From Wocania arenilitoris (lineage in GTDB: Bacteria > Bacteroidota > Bacteroidia > Flavobacteriales > Flavobacteriaceae): a stretch of DNA of 64,000 nt. The DNA lies in assembly GCF_021728535.1 (NCBI RefSeq), contig NZ_JAKKDU010000013.1:47104-111103 (forward strand), written 5' to 3'. Both the position numbers and the translations under genes were made by a program. Shown in pieces: positions 43,511 through 53,237 of this stretch (position 1 is its first letter; each line of letters opens with the position of its first letter). The notes beneath the pieces are model-generated. The model did no database searches and was not told the origin of the DNA. It saw only the letters and a program-made list of their open reading frames with translations.

Positions 43511-44248
43511 TTATATTTTTTTTATTTTAATATTCCTATACCATACTTTATCGCGGTGGTCTTGCAAACCAATATGACCTGTTTTATATTTTCCAAAACC
43601 TTCCCATCTTTTAAACTTTGAATTAGCAACCATTTTATCCCATTCTTCTCCATGTAAGGGAAATTCTACCACAACTTTACCGTTTAACGAGGCACTTCCT
43701 TTATTTGAATTATGGTCTATTTTTATTACACAAAGATTCCATTCTCCTGCAGGCTTACATACATCATAAGCTGGTTGTACTAAATCATATAGCGCACCTG
43801 CTTGGTGGTATTTGGGGTTTGCTTTAGCATCTGGATGACGCTGGTTATCTAACACTTGAATTTCTAAACCTGTTTCGTAAGGTTTAGGATATTTTTCATC
43901 TTCAAAAATACTCCAAAAAATACCACTATTACCACCTTCTGAAATCTTCCATTCAAGCGATAAAACAAAATTAGTGTACTTATCTTTGGTTATAATATTT
44001 TTATCGCCTTCTTTTCTTGGAGTAAAAGCCAATGTACCATTTTCAATAGACCATTCTGAATAAATACTATCGGACAAATAACCTCGCCAATTATCTAAAG
44101 AAGTGCCGTCAAAAAGTGTTACCCACTCATCATTAAAAGGTTCTTTGGTTTTTTTGACAACATCTTTTTTTATGGTTGAATTATTTTTTTCTTGCTTACA
44201 AGATATTAGAACAAACAACACAACTAATAAGTAAAATACATGTTTCAT
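43511..44248 (-). CDS. DUF1080 (3-keto-disaccharide hydrolase-like) lipoprotein
   Basis: A 245-residue lipoprotein: MKHVFYLLVVLFVLISC, then KQEKNN. The DUF1080 jelly roll covers nearly all the rest: WVTLFDGTSLDNWRGYLSDS, LSLEWKISEGGNSGIFWSIF, TGLEIQVLDNQRHPDAKANP, HQAGALYDLVQPAYDVCKPA, GEWNLCVI and HIGLQDHRDKVWYRNIKIK. The family is linked to hydrolysis or elimination of 3-keto-glycosides. It is the last gene of the minus-strand half of the locus, 85 bp after its paralogue at 44,334. Confidence 0.9.
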   Translation of the reverse strand: MKHVFYLLVVLFVLISCKQEKNNSTIKKDVVKKTKEPFNDEWVTLFDGTSLDNWRGYLSDSIYSEWSIENGTLAFTPRKEGDKNIITKDKYTNFVLSLEWKISEGGNSGIFWSIFEDEKYPKPYETGLEIQVLDNQRHPDAKANPKYHQAGALYDLVQPAYDVCKPAGEWNLCVIKIDHNSNKGSASLNGKVVVEFPLHGEEWDKMVANSKFKRWEGFGKYKTGHIGLQDHRDKVWYRNIKIKKI

Positions 44249-44333
44249 AAATTTAAAAATTATAGATTGTTTTAAATTGATAACTTTTCTATTTAGTTCA
44301 TAGAAATACTTTTCAAAGATAACATCATCTATA

Positions 44334-45128
44334 CTAATCTAATTCCCTTACCCAAATATTCCGATAACTTACGCGACTGTTATCCCCATGATCTTGAAGC
44401 ATAATAGATGCTTTACCATGTGGCTTATTCTTAGGCCAACCAATAAATTCAGTGGTTCCTTTTATTTTAAAATAGTCTTGAATCAAAATACCATTATGAA
44501 GCACTGTAATAGTAGCCGATTTAGTTTTTTCTCCTTTATTATTAAACTTTGGAGCGTGATAAATAATATCATAGCTATTCCATTCCCCTGTTGGAACTAA
44601 TGCCTTTACTAATGGTATAGATTGTTTATAAATTGAACCTACTTGTCCATTTACATAGGTCTCATTATTGTTATTATCCAATACTTGAACTTCGTATCGT
44701 TCTTGTAAAAAAACACCACTATTACCTCTACCTTGCCCTTTACCTTGAGTTTCTTTAGGAGATTTCCATTCTAAATGGAGTTGTACACTTCCAAACTTTT
44801 GTTTAGTTTGAATATTACCAGATTTATCTTTTACAGTCATTGACCCATCGTCATTTAACAACCATTCTGCAGGTCTACCATTATTTGAATGTACCCAATT
44901 GCTTAAACTTTTACCATCTAACAATACAAGAGCATCACTAGGTACACCATTTTGCCCATAAGGGTTTACTGTTAACGGTACAGGTTTATAAATTTCTGTT
45001 TCTTCAGGTTTTGTAGGCTCAACTAAGGTTTCTACTTCTTGCTTTAAATCTTTTTTCGATACTTTTTCTTGATTTTGATTACAACAAAAAAACAATAACC
45101 CAATTAATAGAACACAAATAACCCTCAT
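44334..45128 (-). CDS. DUF1080 (3-keto-disaccharide hydrolase-like) lipoprotein
   Basis: A 264-residue lipoprotein with the lipobox GLLFFC (C15) followed by CNQNQEK. The DUF1080 domain spans about 60-264: LVLLDGKSLSNWVHSNNGRP, QLHLEWKSPKETQGKGQGRG, NSGVFLQERYEVQVLDNNNN, QVGSIYKQSIPLVKALVPTG and IMLQDHGDNSRVSYRNIWVR. It shares the fold but differs clearly in sequence from the copy at 43,511, so the two may act on different glycosides or anomers. It is separated from the isomerase-like gene by 2 bp. Confidence 0.9.
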   Translation of the reverse strand: MRVICVLLIGLLFFCCNQNQEKVSKKDLKQEVETLVEPTKPEETEIYKPVPLTVNPYGQNGVPSDALVLLDGKSLSNWVHSNNGRPAEWLLNDDGSMTVKDKSGNIQTKQKFGSVQLHLEWKSPKETQGKGQGRGNSGVFLQERYEVQVLDNNNNETYVNGQVGSIYKQSIPLVKALVPTGEWNSYDIIYHAPKFNNKGEKTKSATITVLHNGILIQDYFKIKGTTEFIGWPKNKPHGKASIMLQDHGDNSRVSYRNIWVRELD

Positions 45129-45130
45129 AG

Positions 45131-46183
45131 CTATATACCTAAAATACTCTTTAAATTATCTTCATCAATATCGCCTCCAGCAAAATCATCAAAACTACGT
45201 TCGGCAGTTTCAATTATATGCTTTTGTATAAATGGTGCTCCTTCTCGTGCACCTTGTTCAGAAGATTTTATACAACACTCCCATTCCATTACAGCCCATA
45301 AATCTAATCCGTATTTAGTGAGTTTTGAGAATATGCTACTAAAATCAACTTGTCCATCTCCTAAACTCCTAAAGCGTCCCGCACGATCTTTCCAATCAGC
45401 GTATCCACCGTAAACACCTTGTTTGCCTGTAGCATTAAACTCGGCATCTTTTACATGAAAAGCACGAATACGCTCATGGTAAATATCTATAAAAGTCAAA
45501 TAATCTAATTGTTGCAATACAAAATGACTTGGGTCGTACAATAAATTTGCACGAGAATGATTTCCTGTAGCTTCTAAAAAACGCTCGTAGGAAATCCCGT
45601 CATGTAAATCTTCTCCTGGATGAATTTCATAACAGACATCTACACCCTGTTGGTCAAAATGATTTAAAATAGGAAGCCATCTATTTGCTAATTCCTTAAA
45701 CCCCATATCTACCAATCCGTTAGGGCGTTGAGGCCAAGGATACACTGTATGCCACATTAATGCCCCTGAAAATGTAGCATGAGATTTCAATCCTAATCTA
45801 CTACTAGCAGTTCCAGATTTTTTTACAAAATCAATAGCCCATTCTGTTCTTGCTTTTGGATTATTTCTAACCTGCTCTGGTGCAAACCCATCAAACATTG
45901 TATCATAAGCTGGATTTACAGCTACTAATTGACCTTGTAGGTGTGTAGATAACTCTGTGATTTCTAAACCATATGAGTTTACTTTTCCTTTTAATTCATC
46001 GCAATAGGTTTGACTTTTAGCAGCTTTTTCTATATCTATTAAACTAGACTCCCAAGTCGGTATTTGAATACCTTTGTAACCTAAATTAGCAGCCCATTTA
46101 CACATGCCATCCAAAGAATTAAATGGTGCTTCATCACTTGCAAATTGCGCCAAAAACACTGCTGGCCCTTTTATTGTTTTCAT
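45131..46183 (-). CDS. Sugar phosphate isomerase/epimerase-like TIM barrel
   Basis: A 350-residue cytoplasmic TIM-barrel protein of the xylose-isomerase-like (AP endonuclease 2) superfamily. The start at 46183 (MKTIKGPAVFLAQFASDEAP) is preferred to an upstream one (46207) that adds eight Asn/Lys-rich residues. Metal ligands are indicated by CYEIHPGEDLHDGISYERFL (Glu), LLYDPSHFVLQQLDY (Asp and His), RAFHVKDAEF (His) and VMEWECC (Glu). Relatives work on keto sugars and inositol-like compounds, often as partners of Gfo/Idh/MocA oxidoreductases like the gene just upstream. Reaction not determined. Confidence 0.85.
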   Translation of the reverse strand: MKTIKGPAVFLAQFASDEAPFNSLDGMCKWAANLGYKGIQIPTWESSLIDIEKAAKSQTYCDELKGKVNSYGLEITELSTHLQGQLVAVNPAYDTMFDGFAPEQVRNNPKARTEWAIDFVKKSGTASSRLGLKSHATFSGALMWHTVYPWPQRPNGLVDMGFKELANRWLPILNHFDQQGVDVCYEIHPGEDLHDGISYERFLEATGNHSRANLLYDPSHFVLQQLDYLTFIDIYHERIRAFHVKDAEFNATGKQGVYGGYADWKDRAGRFRSLGDGQVDFSSIFSKLTKYGLDLWAVMEWECCIKSSEQGAREGAPFIQKHIIETAERSFDDFAGGDIDEDNLKSILGI

Positions 46184-46286
46184 GTGTTTATATTTATTGT
46201 TATTCAACGGTCACATGTAACATCCTAAATAATCATTTGGTTGTGTGATTAAATATTAATCATGGATGTTTCATATAATATCTGCT

Positions 46287-47420
46287 CTATAAATCTAACC
46301 AAACGTTCCCTAACTTGTGCGACTCAACACACTTTTCTATAAATTTCATGCCTCTTACCCCATCATTCATTGTTGGGTACTCACCACTATCATAAGATTC
46401 ATTTCTTATAGCTTTAGCTACGCCATAGTATATGTTTCCCATAGAATCAAAAATACCTTCTGGATGTCCAGGAGGTAATTTAGTGCCATCTAATGAAACT
46501 TCACCATTATATGCATGCCCAGGTTTTAATACTTCCATAGGCTTATCGTCTGTTAAATAGTACAAATAATTAGGGTTTTCTTGCTTCCAATTAAAGCCGC
46601 CTTTTGTACCGTATATTTTTACTTCTAAACCATTTTCCTCGCCAGTAGCTATTTGGCTTGAACGAATAACACCTTTAACATATTCTGAAAAGCGTATTAA
46701 TATGGTGCCATCAACATCTAGTTGATTGTCTTTGTATCTTGTATTTAAATCTGCTAAAACAAATTTAACTTCAAGTCCCGTTAAATATTCAGCCATATTA
46801 AAAGCGTGAGTACCAATATCTCCAACACAACTACTTATACCAGCTTTTTTAGGGTCTAATCGCCAAATAGTTTTTCGCAATTCTTTATCTAAAAGTATTG
46901 GATTTATCCAACCTTGATAATACTGAATATCTACTTTATGAACTTCACCTATAACTCCTAATTGAATCATTTGTCGCATTTGACGAACCATTGGATAACC
47001 TGTATAAGTATAAGTTACTGCAAAAATGGTATTTGACTTTTTAAGTGCGCTTTCCAAAATCGTAGCTTCTTCAAGCGTTGTAGTTAACGGCTTTTCGCAA
47101 ATTACGTGGAAACCATTTTCTATAAGTTTCTTTGCCATTGGGAAATGCAAAAAATTTGGTGTAAGTACTGAAACAACTTCTATTCTTTCAGACTCTGGAA
47201 GCTTTAATTCTTCTTCAATAAACGTTTCAAAATCTATATAAATGCGATTTTCAGATAACCCAAGTTTTTGTGCAAAATTTATATTTTCTTCCCAAACTGG
47301 ATTAAATACACCTCCAACAATTTCATATTTATCAAACATTGAAGATGCTACCCTATGCAAAACACCTATAAGCGAATCACCTCCTCCTCCGAGGATTCCT
47401 AATTTAATTTTTTCTGACAT
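46287..47420 (-). CDS. Gfo/Idh/MocA family oxidoreductase, cytoplasmic
   Basis: A 377-residue NAD(P)-dependent sugar oxidoreductase with no signal peptide. The Rossmann opening is KIKLGILGGGGDSLIGVLHR. The catalytic Lys is in HVICEKPLTTTLEEA. The second domain has AGISSCVGDIGTHAFNMAEY with the catalytic Asp/His. It may oxidise a sugar at C3, or reduce the 3-keto sugar formed outside, before or after the DUF1080 step. It lies 103 bp upstream of the isomerase gene and 28 bp downstream of the transporter, so it appears to be in one operon. Confidence 0.9.
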   Translation of the reverse strand: MSEKIKLGILGGGGDSLIGVLHRVASSMFDKYEIVGGVFNPVWEENINFAQKLGLSENRIYIDFETFIEEELKLPESERIEVVSVLTPNFLHFPMAKKLIENGFHVICEKPLTTTLEEATILESALKKSNTIFAVTYTYTGYPMVRQMRQMIQLGVIGEVHKVDIQYYQGWINPILLDKELRKTIWRLDPKKAGISSCVGDIGTHAFNMAEYLTGLEVKFVLADLNTRYKDNQLDVDGTILIRFSEYVKGVIRSSQIATGEENGLEVKIYGTKGGFNWKQENPNYLYYLTDDKPMEVLKPGHAYNGEVSLDGTKLPPGHPEGIFDSMGNIYYGVAKAIRNESYDSGEYPTMNDGVRGMKFIEKCVESHKLGNVWLDL

Positions 47421-47448
47421 AATTTTTATTAATATAACAAGACAACAA

Positions 47449-48612
47449 CTATGCTATTTTTCGTTTTTTCATGTAGATATTCAACCCAAAAAATGCTACA
47501 ATTAGAATTGCTGGTAAAATAGACATGGTTCTTAATGCTTCTGTAGCATTAGCATCATCCATAAGTTTACCCATAATTGGTAATACTATTGAAACAGAAA
47601 ACATTCCAGCACCTCCCATAACTGAAAGCCCTAAAGCACCTGTTTCTGGTAAATACTCAGCTACAAAACCTAACATTGTAGGCCAGAAAAAAGTAACACC
47701 TACCGCAAAAATTGCAGCAGCAACAAATGTCATGCCTCCAGTTGTAACGGTTAATAGCCAAAGTCCTATAAAAGTAAAAATTGCAGAATACAATAACATT
47801 CCTGAAGGACTCAATTTATGAACTACTTGACCAGCGAATAACCTACCCAATGCCATAATACCGTTTATAAAAGCCAAAACTAATAATGGTGCAGCAACCG
47901 ATGTTTTTAATAAAGATTCTATACGTTGTGTAGTACCAAGCTCTGAAGCCGCTGTTAAGAACATACAGATCACCATAAATAAAAATAGTGGATTTAATAC
48001 GCTTCTAAACATTTTCTTGTTACTAATCCCCATTTGTACACGCTCTGTAACTGGGAATTTTTGACCAAAAAACATGATTCCATAAATTGCTAACGGAATA
48101 AATAGGGTTGCTACCATGACTTGCCAACTTAATCCCATTACATCCATAATAAGCCATCCTAAAATTGAACCAATTACAATACCTCCAGGAAACCAAACAT
48201 GAAACCTGTTAAGCATTTTAGTTTTGCTATCTGGATACATGGATGCTACCAAAGGGTTTAATGCAGCCTCAACCATACCATTACCAATACCTACAAATAA
48301 TGTAGCTATAAAAAGGGAGGTCATAGAATCTGCCATAAGAGTCAAAACAATTCCAATAATATGTGTAAAGAAAGCAATCCAAGTAATTTTCTTAATTCCA
48401 AGTAAATCAACAAGTGGCCCACCAATAATCATTGCAATTGTAAATCCAAAAAAAGCAGGAGCAAAAGCATAACCTAATTGTTCTAATGTTAAACCAATAC
48501 CTTCAGGACCAAATACAGTTTCTAGTCTTGCTCTAATTGCAAAAGTCATAGCCGTAGTTATTAAAGCAAGACAGCTTGCTAAAAAAAGCTTATTTTTGTT
48601 AATATTCTCCAT
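47449..48612 (-). CDS. MFS sugar importer
   Basis: A 387-residue major facilitator with twelve hydrophobic segments. It starts MENINKNKLFLASCLALITT, followed by FGFTIAMIIGGPLVDLLGIK (the helix 2-3 loop), SLFIATLFVGIGNGMVEAAL and the late GFVAEYLPETGALGLSVMGG. The last features resemble the FucP-like/nucleoside-sugar MFS group common in Bacteroidota sugar loci. It would bring the modified monosaccharide from periplasm to cytoplasm. It differs from the GPH carriers of the glucan locus. Confidence 0.85.
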   Translation of the reverse strand: MENINKNKLFLASCLALITTAMTFAIRARLETVFGPEGIGLTLEQLGYAFAPAFFGFTIAMIIGGPLVDLLGIKKITWIAFFTHIIGIVLTLMADSMTSLFIATLFVGIGNGMVEAALNPLVASMYPDSKTKMLNRFHVWFPGGIVIGSILGWLIMDVMGLSWQVMVATLFIPLAIYGIMFFGQKFPVTERVQMGISNKKMFRSVLNPLFLFMVICMFLTAASELGTTQRIESLLKTSVAAPLLVLAFINGIMALGRLFAGQVVHKLSPSGMLLYSAIFTFIGLWLLTVTTGGMTFVAAAIFAVGVTFFWPTMLGFVAEYLPETGALGLSVMGGAGMFSVSIVLPIMGKLMDDANATEALRTMSILPAILIVAFFGLNIYMKKRKIA

Positions 48613-48643
48613 TTTATTTTTAGTTTTTAATAGTTAGTCTTTT

Positions 48644-49606
48644 TTATTTTATTTCTCCCGAAGCTTTTTCAAGTAATTTTTTAGTTGCGATAATACCTTC
48701 CTTTTCTTCTAACCTACTTCCTTCGTATTCTATTCCTATATAACCTGAATACCCTGCATCTTTTACAGTTTGCAATATTCTTACATAATCAATAACAGTT
48801 TCATTTCCATGTTCATCAAAGTCATACGATTTGGCACTAACAGCTTTAGCATAAGGCATTAGCTCTTTAACTCCTTTATACTTATCGTATTCATCTTCAC
48901 AACCATCTTTTTTACGTTTAATACAGAAATTACCAAAATCTGGTAGCGTACCACAATTAGGCATATTTACTTTAGCCATAACCGAAGATAGCCACTGCCC
49001 ATTTGATGTAAAACCACCATGGTTTTCTACCAAAATATTAATCCCTTTTGTTTGGGCATATTCTGATAGTTTTGTTAAACCCACCACTGCTTGATTTAAA
49101 ACTTCATTATATGTGCCTTCTCCGTGCGCATTAACTCTAATGGAATGGCATCCTAAAGCTTTTGCTGCGTCTACCCATTTTTTATGTTTTTCTAATGCAG
49201 ATTTTAATTCATTTTCATCACTAGTTGCCAAATTACCTTCACCATCAATCATTATTAGTAAATTTTTTACACCATGCTTTTCACTTTCAGATTTAAGTTT
49301 TTCTACAACTTCATCAATGCCCACTTCGTTAACTTCTTTTTTGTAAAGACCACTAACATATTCGATAGCTTCAAAACCTAAACCTTTAGCTTCTTTAGCA
49401 AAATCGAAAGGATTCATTTCTCCACTCCTAATCTTTTTATTTAAAGACCATTGCGCTAATGAGATTTTAAAAAACATAGGCTTTTCGACATTTTTGTTTA
49501 TAGCAGTATCTGTTTCTTTTTTAGATTTTTTACAAGCCAAAAAAACAAGTACAGACATCACTATAATTACTCTTGTAATGTTATATATTATTTTTTTTAT
49601 ATACAT
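48644..49606 (-). CDS. Lipoprotein sugar isomerase/epimerase-like TIM barrel
   Basis: A 320-residue protein with an unusual extra: an N-terminal signal and lipobox (VIVMSVLVFLAC, C25) before a TIM-barrel of the xylose-isomerase-like family. Landmarks are ISLAQWSLNKKIRSGEMNPF, LGFEAIEYVS, LLIMIDGEGNLA, VRVNAHG-like SIRVNAHGEGTYNEV, ILVENHGGFTSNG, TLPDFGNFCI, AVSAKSYDFDEHG and YIGIEYEGS, which hold the Glu, Asp, His and Glu metal ligands. A periplasmic location for such an enzyme agrees with sugar conversion before import. It follows the AraC gene by 121 bp. Confidence 0.85.
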   Translation of the reverse strand: MYIKKIIYNITRVIIVMSVLVFLACKKSKKETDTAINKNVEKPMFFKISLAQWSLNKKIRSGEMNPFDFAKEAKGLGFEAIEYVSGLYKKEVNEVGIDEVVEKLKSESEKHGVKNLLIMIDGEGNLATSDENELKSALEKHKKWVDAAKALGCHSIRVNAHGEGTYNEVLNQAVVGLTKLSEYAQTKGINILVENHGGFTSNGQWLSSVMAKVNMPNCGTLPDFGNFCIKRKKDGCEDEYDKYKGVKELMPYAKAVSAKSYDFDEHGNETVIDYVRILQTVKDAGYSGYIGIEYEGSRLEEKEGIIATKKLLEKASGEIK

Positions 49607-49728
49607 AATTAATTTTTGTTTAACATTAAAAATTTAATTAACAACGTGAATATAAATTTTAGCACTTAAAAACATGTGTGTTTTTATTCAGTGAAAGAAT
49701 TTAAACAACTTTAATCGCTTTAAAATAG

Positions 49729-50757
49729 TTAGGCTAGTTGATGATTTTTCATTGTCTTTTCCAATCTATATTCATTTGGCGAACATTTTTCGTGCTTTTT
49801 AAATACTGTTGCAAAATATTGACTAGTTGCAAAACCACAGATATAAGCCACTTCTGCGATGGTTAAATTCTTGTCCTCTAGAAGTATTTTTTTTGACATC
49901 TCTAAACGCTTCATAGTTAAATAACGCATAGGTGTTAAATTAGTTAGCCTTTTAAAATGATGTGTAAATCTAGTTAAACCTACACCTGCAGACTGAGACA
50001 TTAACTCAATAGTCCAGTTTTCAGTTAAATTATTTTCTAATTCTTTAAGGAAAAATTTTACACTTCTTGAACTATCAGTGAGCGACTCGTTTAAAACAAC
50101 ATCATCAGTATTTAATAAATCAAGTATTAAAATTAAAAGGTAATTAACAAGAAGTCTAATTCTTGAAGCATTACTACCATCAATATCGGTATCAACAGCT
50201 TTACTTATCTGAAGAAAACAATCTCTTATTTTTTTGTCTGTTTTTAAAATAGATTTTTCATTCTGTCTTAAAATTGTAGTAAGCCTTGATAAATCATCAG
50301 GTGTTAAAGTAATCCACTCTGGCCAAACCCAATCTTGATGAGGTCTGCGAACACCTAAATCTATAATAACCCAATAAAATTTACCCATTCCAATATTTGG
50401 ATCCCCAACTTTATGAGCCTCCCAAGGTCTTGTAATAGTTAGATAATTAGGTTGCAAAATCATTTCCTTATTTTCTTGCGAATATGGCATAGTTCCAGAT
50501 TCTAAAAAATGAAATTCAATCCCTTCATTTCTATGCCAATCTAAACCCCAATCTTGTGGCTCGTTTGCATCCCAATACCCAATACTGTTTAAACCTAACG
50601 TATTTTTATCTAAACGATTACCAGGATAGGTGTGTCTTGCCAATGCTTTAAACTTTAGTTTTTTTCTATTAACCGCATCTACTAATGGTAAGCAAGTATC
50701 AGCATGATAAACAATTCCGTCTGCTTCATAAGGTTTTATTTTTTGTATATTTATCAT
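49729..50757 (-). CDS. AraC family transcriptional regulator
   Basis: A 342-residue regulator when started at 50757 (MINIQKIKPYEADGIVYHAD). An N-terminal cupin-type sensing domain spans about 20-200 (RNEGIEFHFLESGTMPYSQE, LTITRPWEAHKVGDPNIGMG). The AraC double HTH is at about 245-342 (LMSQSAGVGLTRFTHHFKRL, then MSKKILLEDKNLTIAEVAYI and CGFATSQYFATVFKKHEKCS). It is divergent from the GMC oxidoreductase gene over 156 bp and on the same strand as the isomerase and transporter genes. Control of both halves of the locus is inferred from this position. Confidence 0.9.
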   Translation of the reverse strand: MINIQKIKPYEADGIVYHADTCLPLVDAVNRKKLKFKALARHTYPGNRLDKNTLGLNSIGYWDANEPQDWGLDWHRNEGIEFHFLESGTMPYSQENKEMILQPNYLTITRPWEAHKVGDPNIGMGKFYWVIIDLGVRRPHQDWVWPEWITLTPDDLSRLTTILRQNEKSILKTDKKIRDCFLQISKAVDTDIDGSNASRIRLLVNYLLILILDLLNTDDVVLNESLTDSSRSVKFFLKELENNLTENWTIELMSQSAGVGLTRFTHHFKRLTNLTPMRYLTMKRLEMSKKILLEDKNLTIAEVAYICGFATSQYFATVFKKHEKCSPNEYRLEKTMKNHQLA

Positions 50758-50913
50758 CACTGAAATAATTTGAACATTATTATCCCGCAAATTAATTAAT
50801 TTTCCATTTATTTTAGAATTTAATTTTCATTTTCTCCGTTTTTAACAAAAAAATTATTACACATTTACCCTAAAGTTAGTTTTATAGTTAAATAATACTT
50901 CAAAGCGTTTTAT

Positions 50914-52632
50914 ATGGAAAAAGCAGAAATAACAAAAAACCTTGAATCTTATGACGCCATTGTTATAGGAACAGGAATTACAGGTGGTTGGGCAGCCAAA
51001 GAACTTTGTGAAAAAGGATTAAAAACCTTAGTTCTAGAACGCGGTAAAATGGTTAAGCATGTTGAAGATTATCATACCGCACATTTAGATCCTTGGGACT
51101 TGCCAAATGGTGGGCAACCAACAAGAAAAACCTTGGAGCGAAAGCCAAAACAAAACCGCTCAGGTAATTATATTATGCACGAAGCGCGTCAACACTACTT
51201 TGTTGATGATTTAAAACACCCGTACAATGAAGTAAGGCGGTTTGATTGGATTAGGGGATACCATGTTGGTGGGCGCTCTCTTATGTGGGGCAGACAAAGT
51301 TACAGGTTAAGTGATATTGATTTTGAAGCTAATAAAAAAGAAGATATCGCTATAGATTGGCCTGTAAGATATAAAGATATTGCACCCTGGTACAGTTATG
51401 TTGAAAAACACATTGGAGTAAGTGGTGAAAAATTAGGACTTAAACAATTACCTGATAGTGAGTTTTTAAAACCAATGGAGCTTAATTGTGTCGAAAAACA
51501 TTTAAAACAAAAAATTGCAGAAAATTTTGACGACAGACTTCTTACAATTGGAAGAACAGCACATATAACTGAAGGCACAAAACCAGGTGCTGGAAGAAGC
51601 ACGTGCCAATTTAGAAGTAGATGTATGAGGGGATGTCCTTTTGGAGCTTATTTTAGTAGTAACTCATCAACACTACCTGCTGCCGAAGCAACTGGAAATA
51701 TGACTTTAAGACCCAATTCTATCGTTCACGAAATAATATATGATGACACATTAAAAAAAGCTACTGGTGTTAAAGTGATAGATGCTGAAACCAAAGAAAC
51801 TGTTACATATAATGCAAAAATTATTTTTTTATGTGCCTCTGCAATAGCTTCAGCTTCAATTTTATTACAATCAAAATCAAAACGTTTCCCTAATGGATTA
51901 GGCAATGATAGTGGCGAATTAGGACATAACATTATGGACCATCACTTTCATGTAGGAGCCACAGCAAAAGTTGATGGCTTTGATGATAAATATTATAAAG
52001 GCAGAAGGCCAAACGGAATTTACATACCACGTTTTAAAAACATTGGAGGCAAAACTAATACCAAAAAATTCAAAAGAGGTTATGGTTATCAAGGAGGTGC
52101 TACAAGAGGAAACTTAAGTGAATTAGTTGCCGAATTAAAATATGGGCCAGAATTAAAAGAAGAAATCTTAAAACCAGGACCTTGGACGATTGGATTATCA
52201 GGCTTTGGAGAAACTCTACCAAATCATAACAACAAAATGTTTCTTGATTATAGCAAAAAAGATGAATGGGGTTTACCAACAGTAACCTTTGATGCCGATT
52301 TTGGCGAAAATGAACTGGCTATGAGAGAAGACATGAAAAATCAAGCCATAAATATGCTAAAAGCTGCTGGTTACAAAAATGTAACAGGATATGATAACTC
52401 AAAAAAACGAGCTATGGGATTAGGTATACATGAAATGGGTACTGCCAGAATGGGACACGATCCTAAAACCTCAGTACTTAATAAATATAATCAAATACAC
52501 GCTTGTAAAAATGTATATGTGACTGACGGGTCTTTTATGACGTCGTCTGGATGCCAAAATCCATCACTTACTTATATGGCATTTACCGCAAGAGCCGCTA
52601 ATCATGCTACCGAAAATTTTAAAAAAATCTAA
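50914..52632 (+). CDS. GMC oxidoreductase (glucoside 3-dehydrogenase-like catalytic subunit)
   Basis: A 572-residue flavoprotein without its own signal peptide. The FAD motif is IGTGITGGWAAKEL (G19, G21, G24), with the second conserved patch HVGGRSLMWGRQSYR. The C-terminal motif pair is GIHEMGTARMG (H506) and QNPSLT (N549), the His/Asn pair seen in pyranose-oxidase-like members. Three Cys (C231, C237 and C241 in TCQFRSRCMRGCPFGA) recall the iron-sulfur cysteines of bacterial FAD glucose dehydrogenases. It is followed after 12 bp by the small subunit with a Tat signal, so it is probably exported as a complex. It would oxidise sugars in the periplasm and pass electrons to cytochrome c. C3 oxidation is inferred from the DUF1080 genes. 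Confidence 0.88.
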   Translation: MEKAEITKNLESYDAIVIGTGITGGWAAKELCEKGLKTLVLERGKMVKHVEDYHTAHLDPWDLPNGGQPTRKTLERKPKQNRSGNYIMHEARQHYFVDDLKHPYNEVRRFDWIRGYHVGGRSLMWGRQSYRLSDIDFEANKKEDIAIDWPVRYKDIAPWYSYVEKHIGVSGEKLGLKQLPDSEFLKPMELNCVEKHLKQKIAENFDDRLLTIGRTAHITEGTKPGAGRSTCQFRSRCMRGCPFGAYFSSNSSTLPAAEATGNMTLRPNSIVHEIIYDDTLKKATGVKVIDAETKETVTYNAKIIFLCASAIASASILLQSKSKRFPNGLGNDSGELGHNIMDHHFHVGATAKVDGFDDKYYKGRRPNGIYIPRFKNIGGKTNTKKFKRGYGYQGGATRGNLSELVAELKYGPELKEEILKPGPWTIGLSGFGETLPNHNNKMFLDYSKKDEWGLPTVTFDADFGENELAMREDMKNQAINMLKAAGYKNVTGYDNSKKRAMGLGIHEMGTARMGHDPKTSVLNKYNQIHACKNVYVTDGSFMTSSGCQNPSLTYMAFTARAANHATENFKKI

Positions 52633-52644
52633 CACATAGTAAAA

Positions 52645-53226
52645 ATGAATAGAAGAAATGCTTTAAAAAAACTAGGACTAGGGTCTGGAATTGTTTTTGC
52701 AACTCCAGCACTTGTTAGCTTTTTACAAAGTTGTAATGATGAAACTAACACATGGCAACCTATATTTTTAACATTGGAAGAAAGCATCATTTTAAAGGCA
52801 ATTACAGATGTCATTATCCCAAAAACTAATACACCTTCAGCTTCTGAAGTTAATGTGCCTCAGTTTATTGATAAATATTTAAATGAAGTTACAGAGTTAG
52901 AAGATCAAAAAAACATAAAAAAAGCATTTCAAAAATTAATCAATATTATTAAATCTGATTTTAATAAAAATATCAATAAAGTTTCAGAAGATCAATACAA
53001 ACTTCTTTTAGATAAACATATGGTATTAAAGGAACCTCAAAGAGAAAAGAACCAACCTATGTCAATATCCAATTTACTAAATACTATTAAATGGATGACT
53101 ATTAATGCTTACACAATAAGTGAGCATATTGGAGAAAATGTTTTAGCTTACGATCCTGTTCCAGGATACCAAAAAGGTTGTATTACAGTAAACGAAGCGA
53201 CAGGAGGAAAAGCATGGTCTTTATAA
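52645..53226 (+). CDS. Gluconate 2-dehydrogenase subunit 3-like small subunit, Tat-exported
   Basis: A 193-residue protein. The signal MNRRNALKKLGLGSGIVFAT has a twin-arginine (RR-N-A-L), and the sequence continues to SFLQSCND, a possible lipobox. The mature part has TLEESIILKAITDVIIPKTN and TPSASEVNVPQFIDKYLNEV, features of the gluconate 2-dehydrogenase subunit 3 family. Such subunits escort the signal-less GMC subunit through the Tat system and anchor it. The ending reads AYDPVPGYQKGC, also family-typical. It lies between the GMC and DUF1080 genes, with 11-12 bp on each side. Confidence 0.9.
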   Translation: MNRRNALKKLGLGSGIVFATPALVSFLQSCNDETNTWQPIFLTLEESIILKAITDVIIPKTNTPSASEVNVPQFIDKYLNEVTELEDQKNIKKAFQKLINIIKSDFNKNINKVSEDQYKLLLDKHMVLKEPQREKNQPMSISNLLNTIKWMTINAYTISEHIGENVLAYDPVPGYQKGCITVNEATGGKAWSL

Positions 53227-53237
53227 TAAATAAAAAA

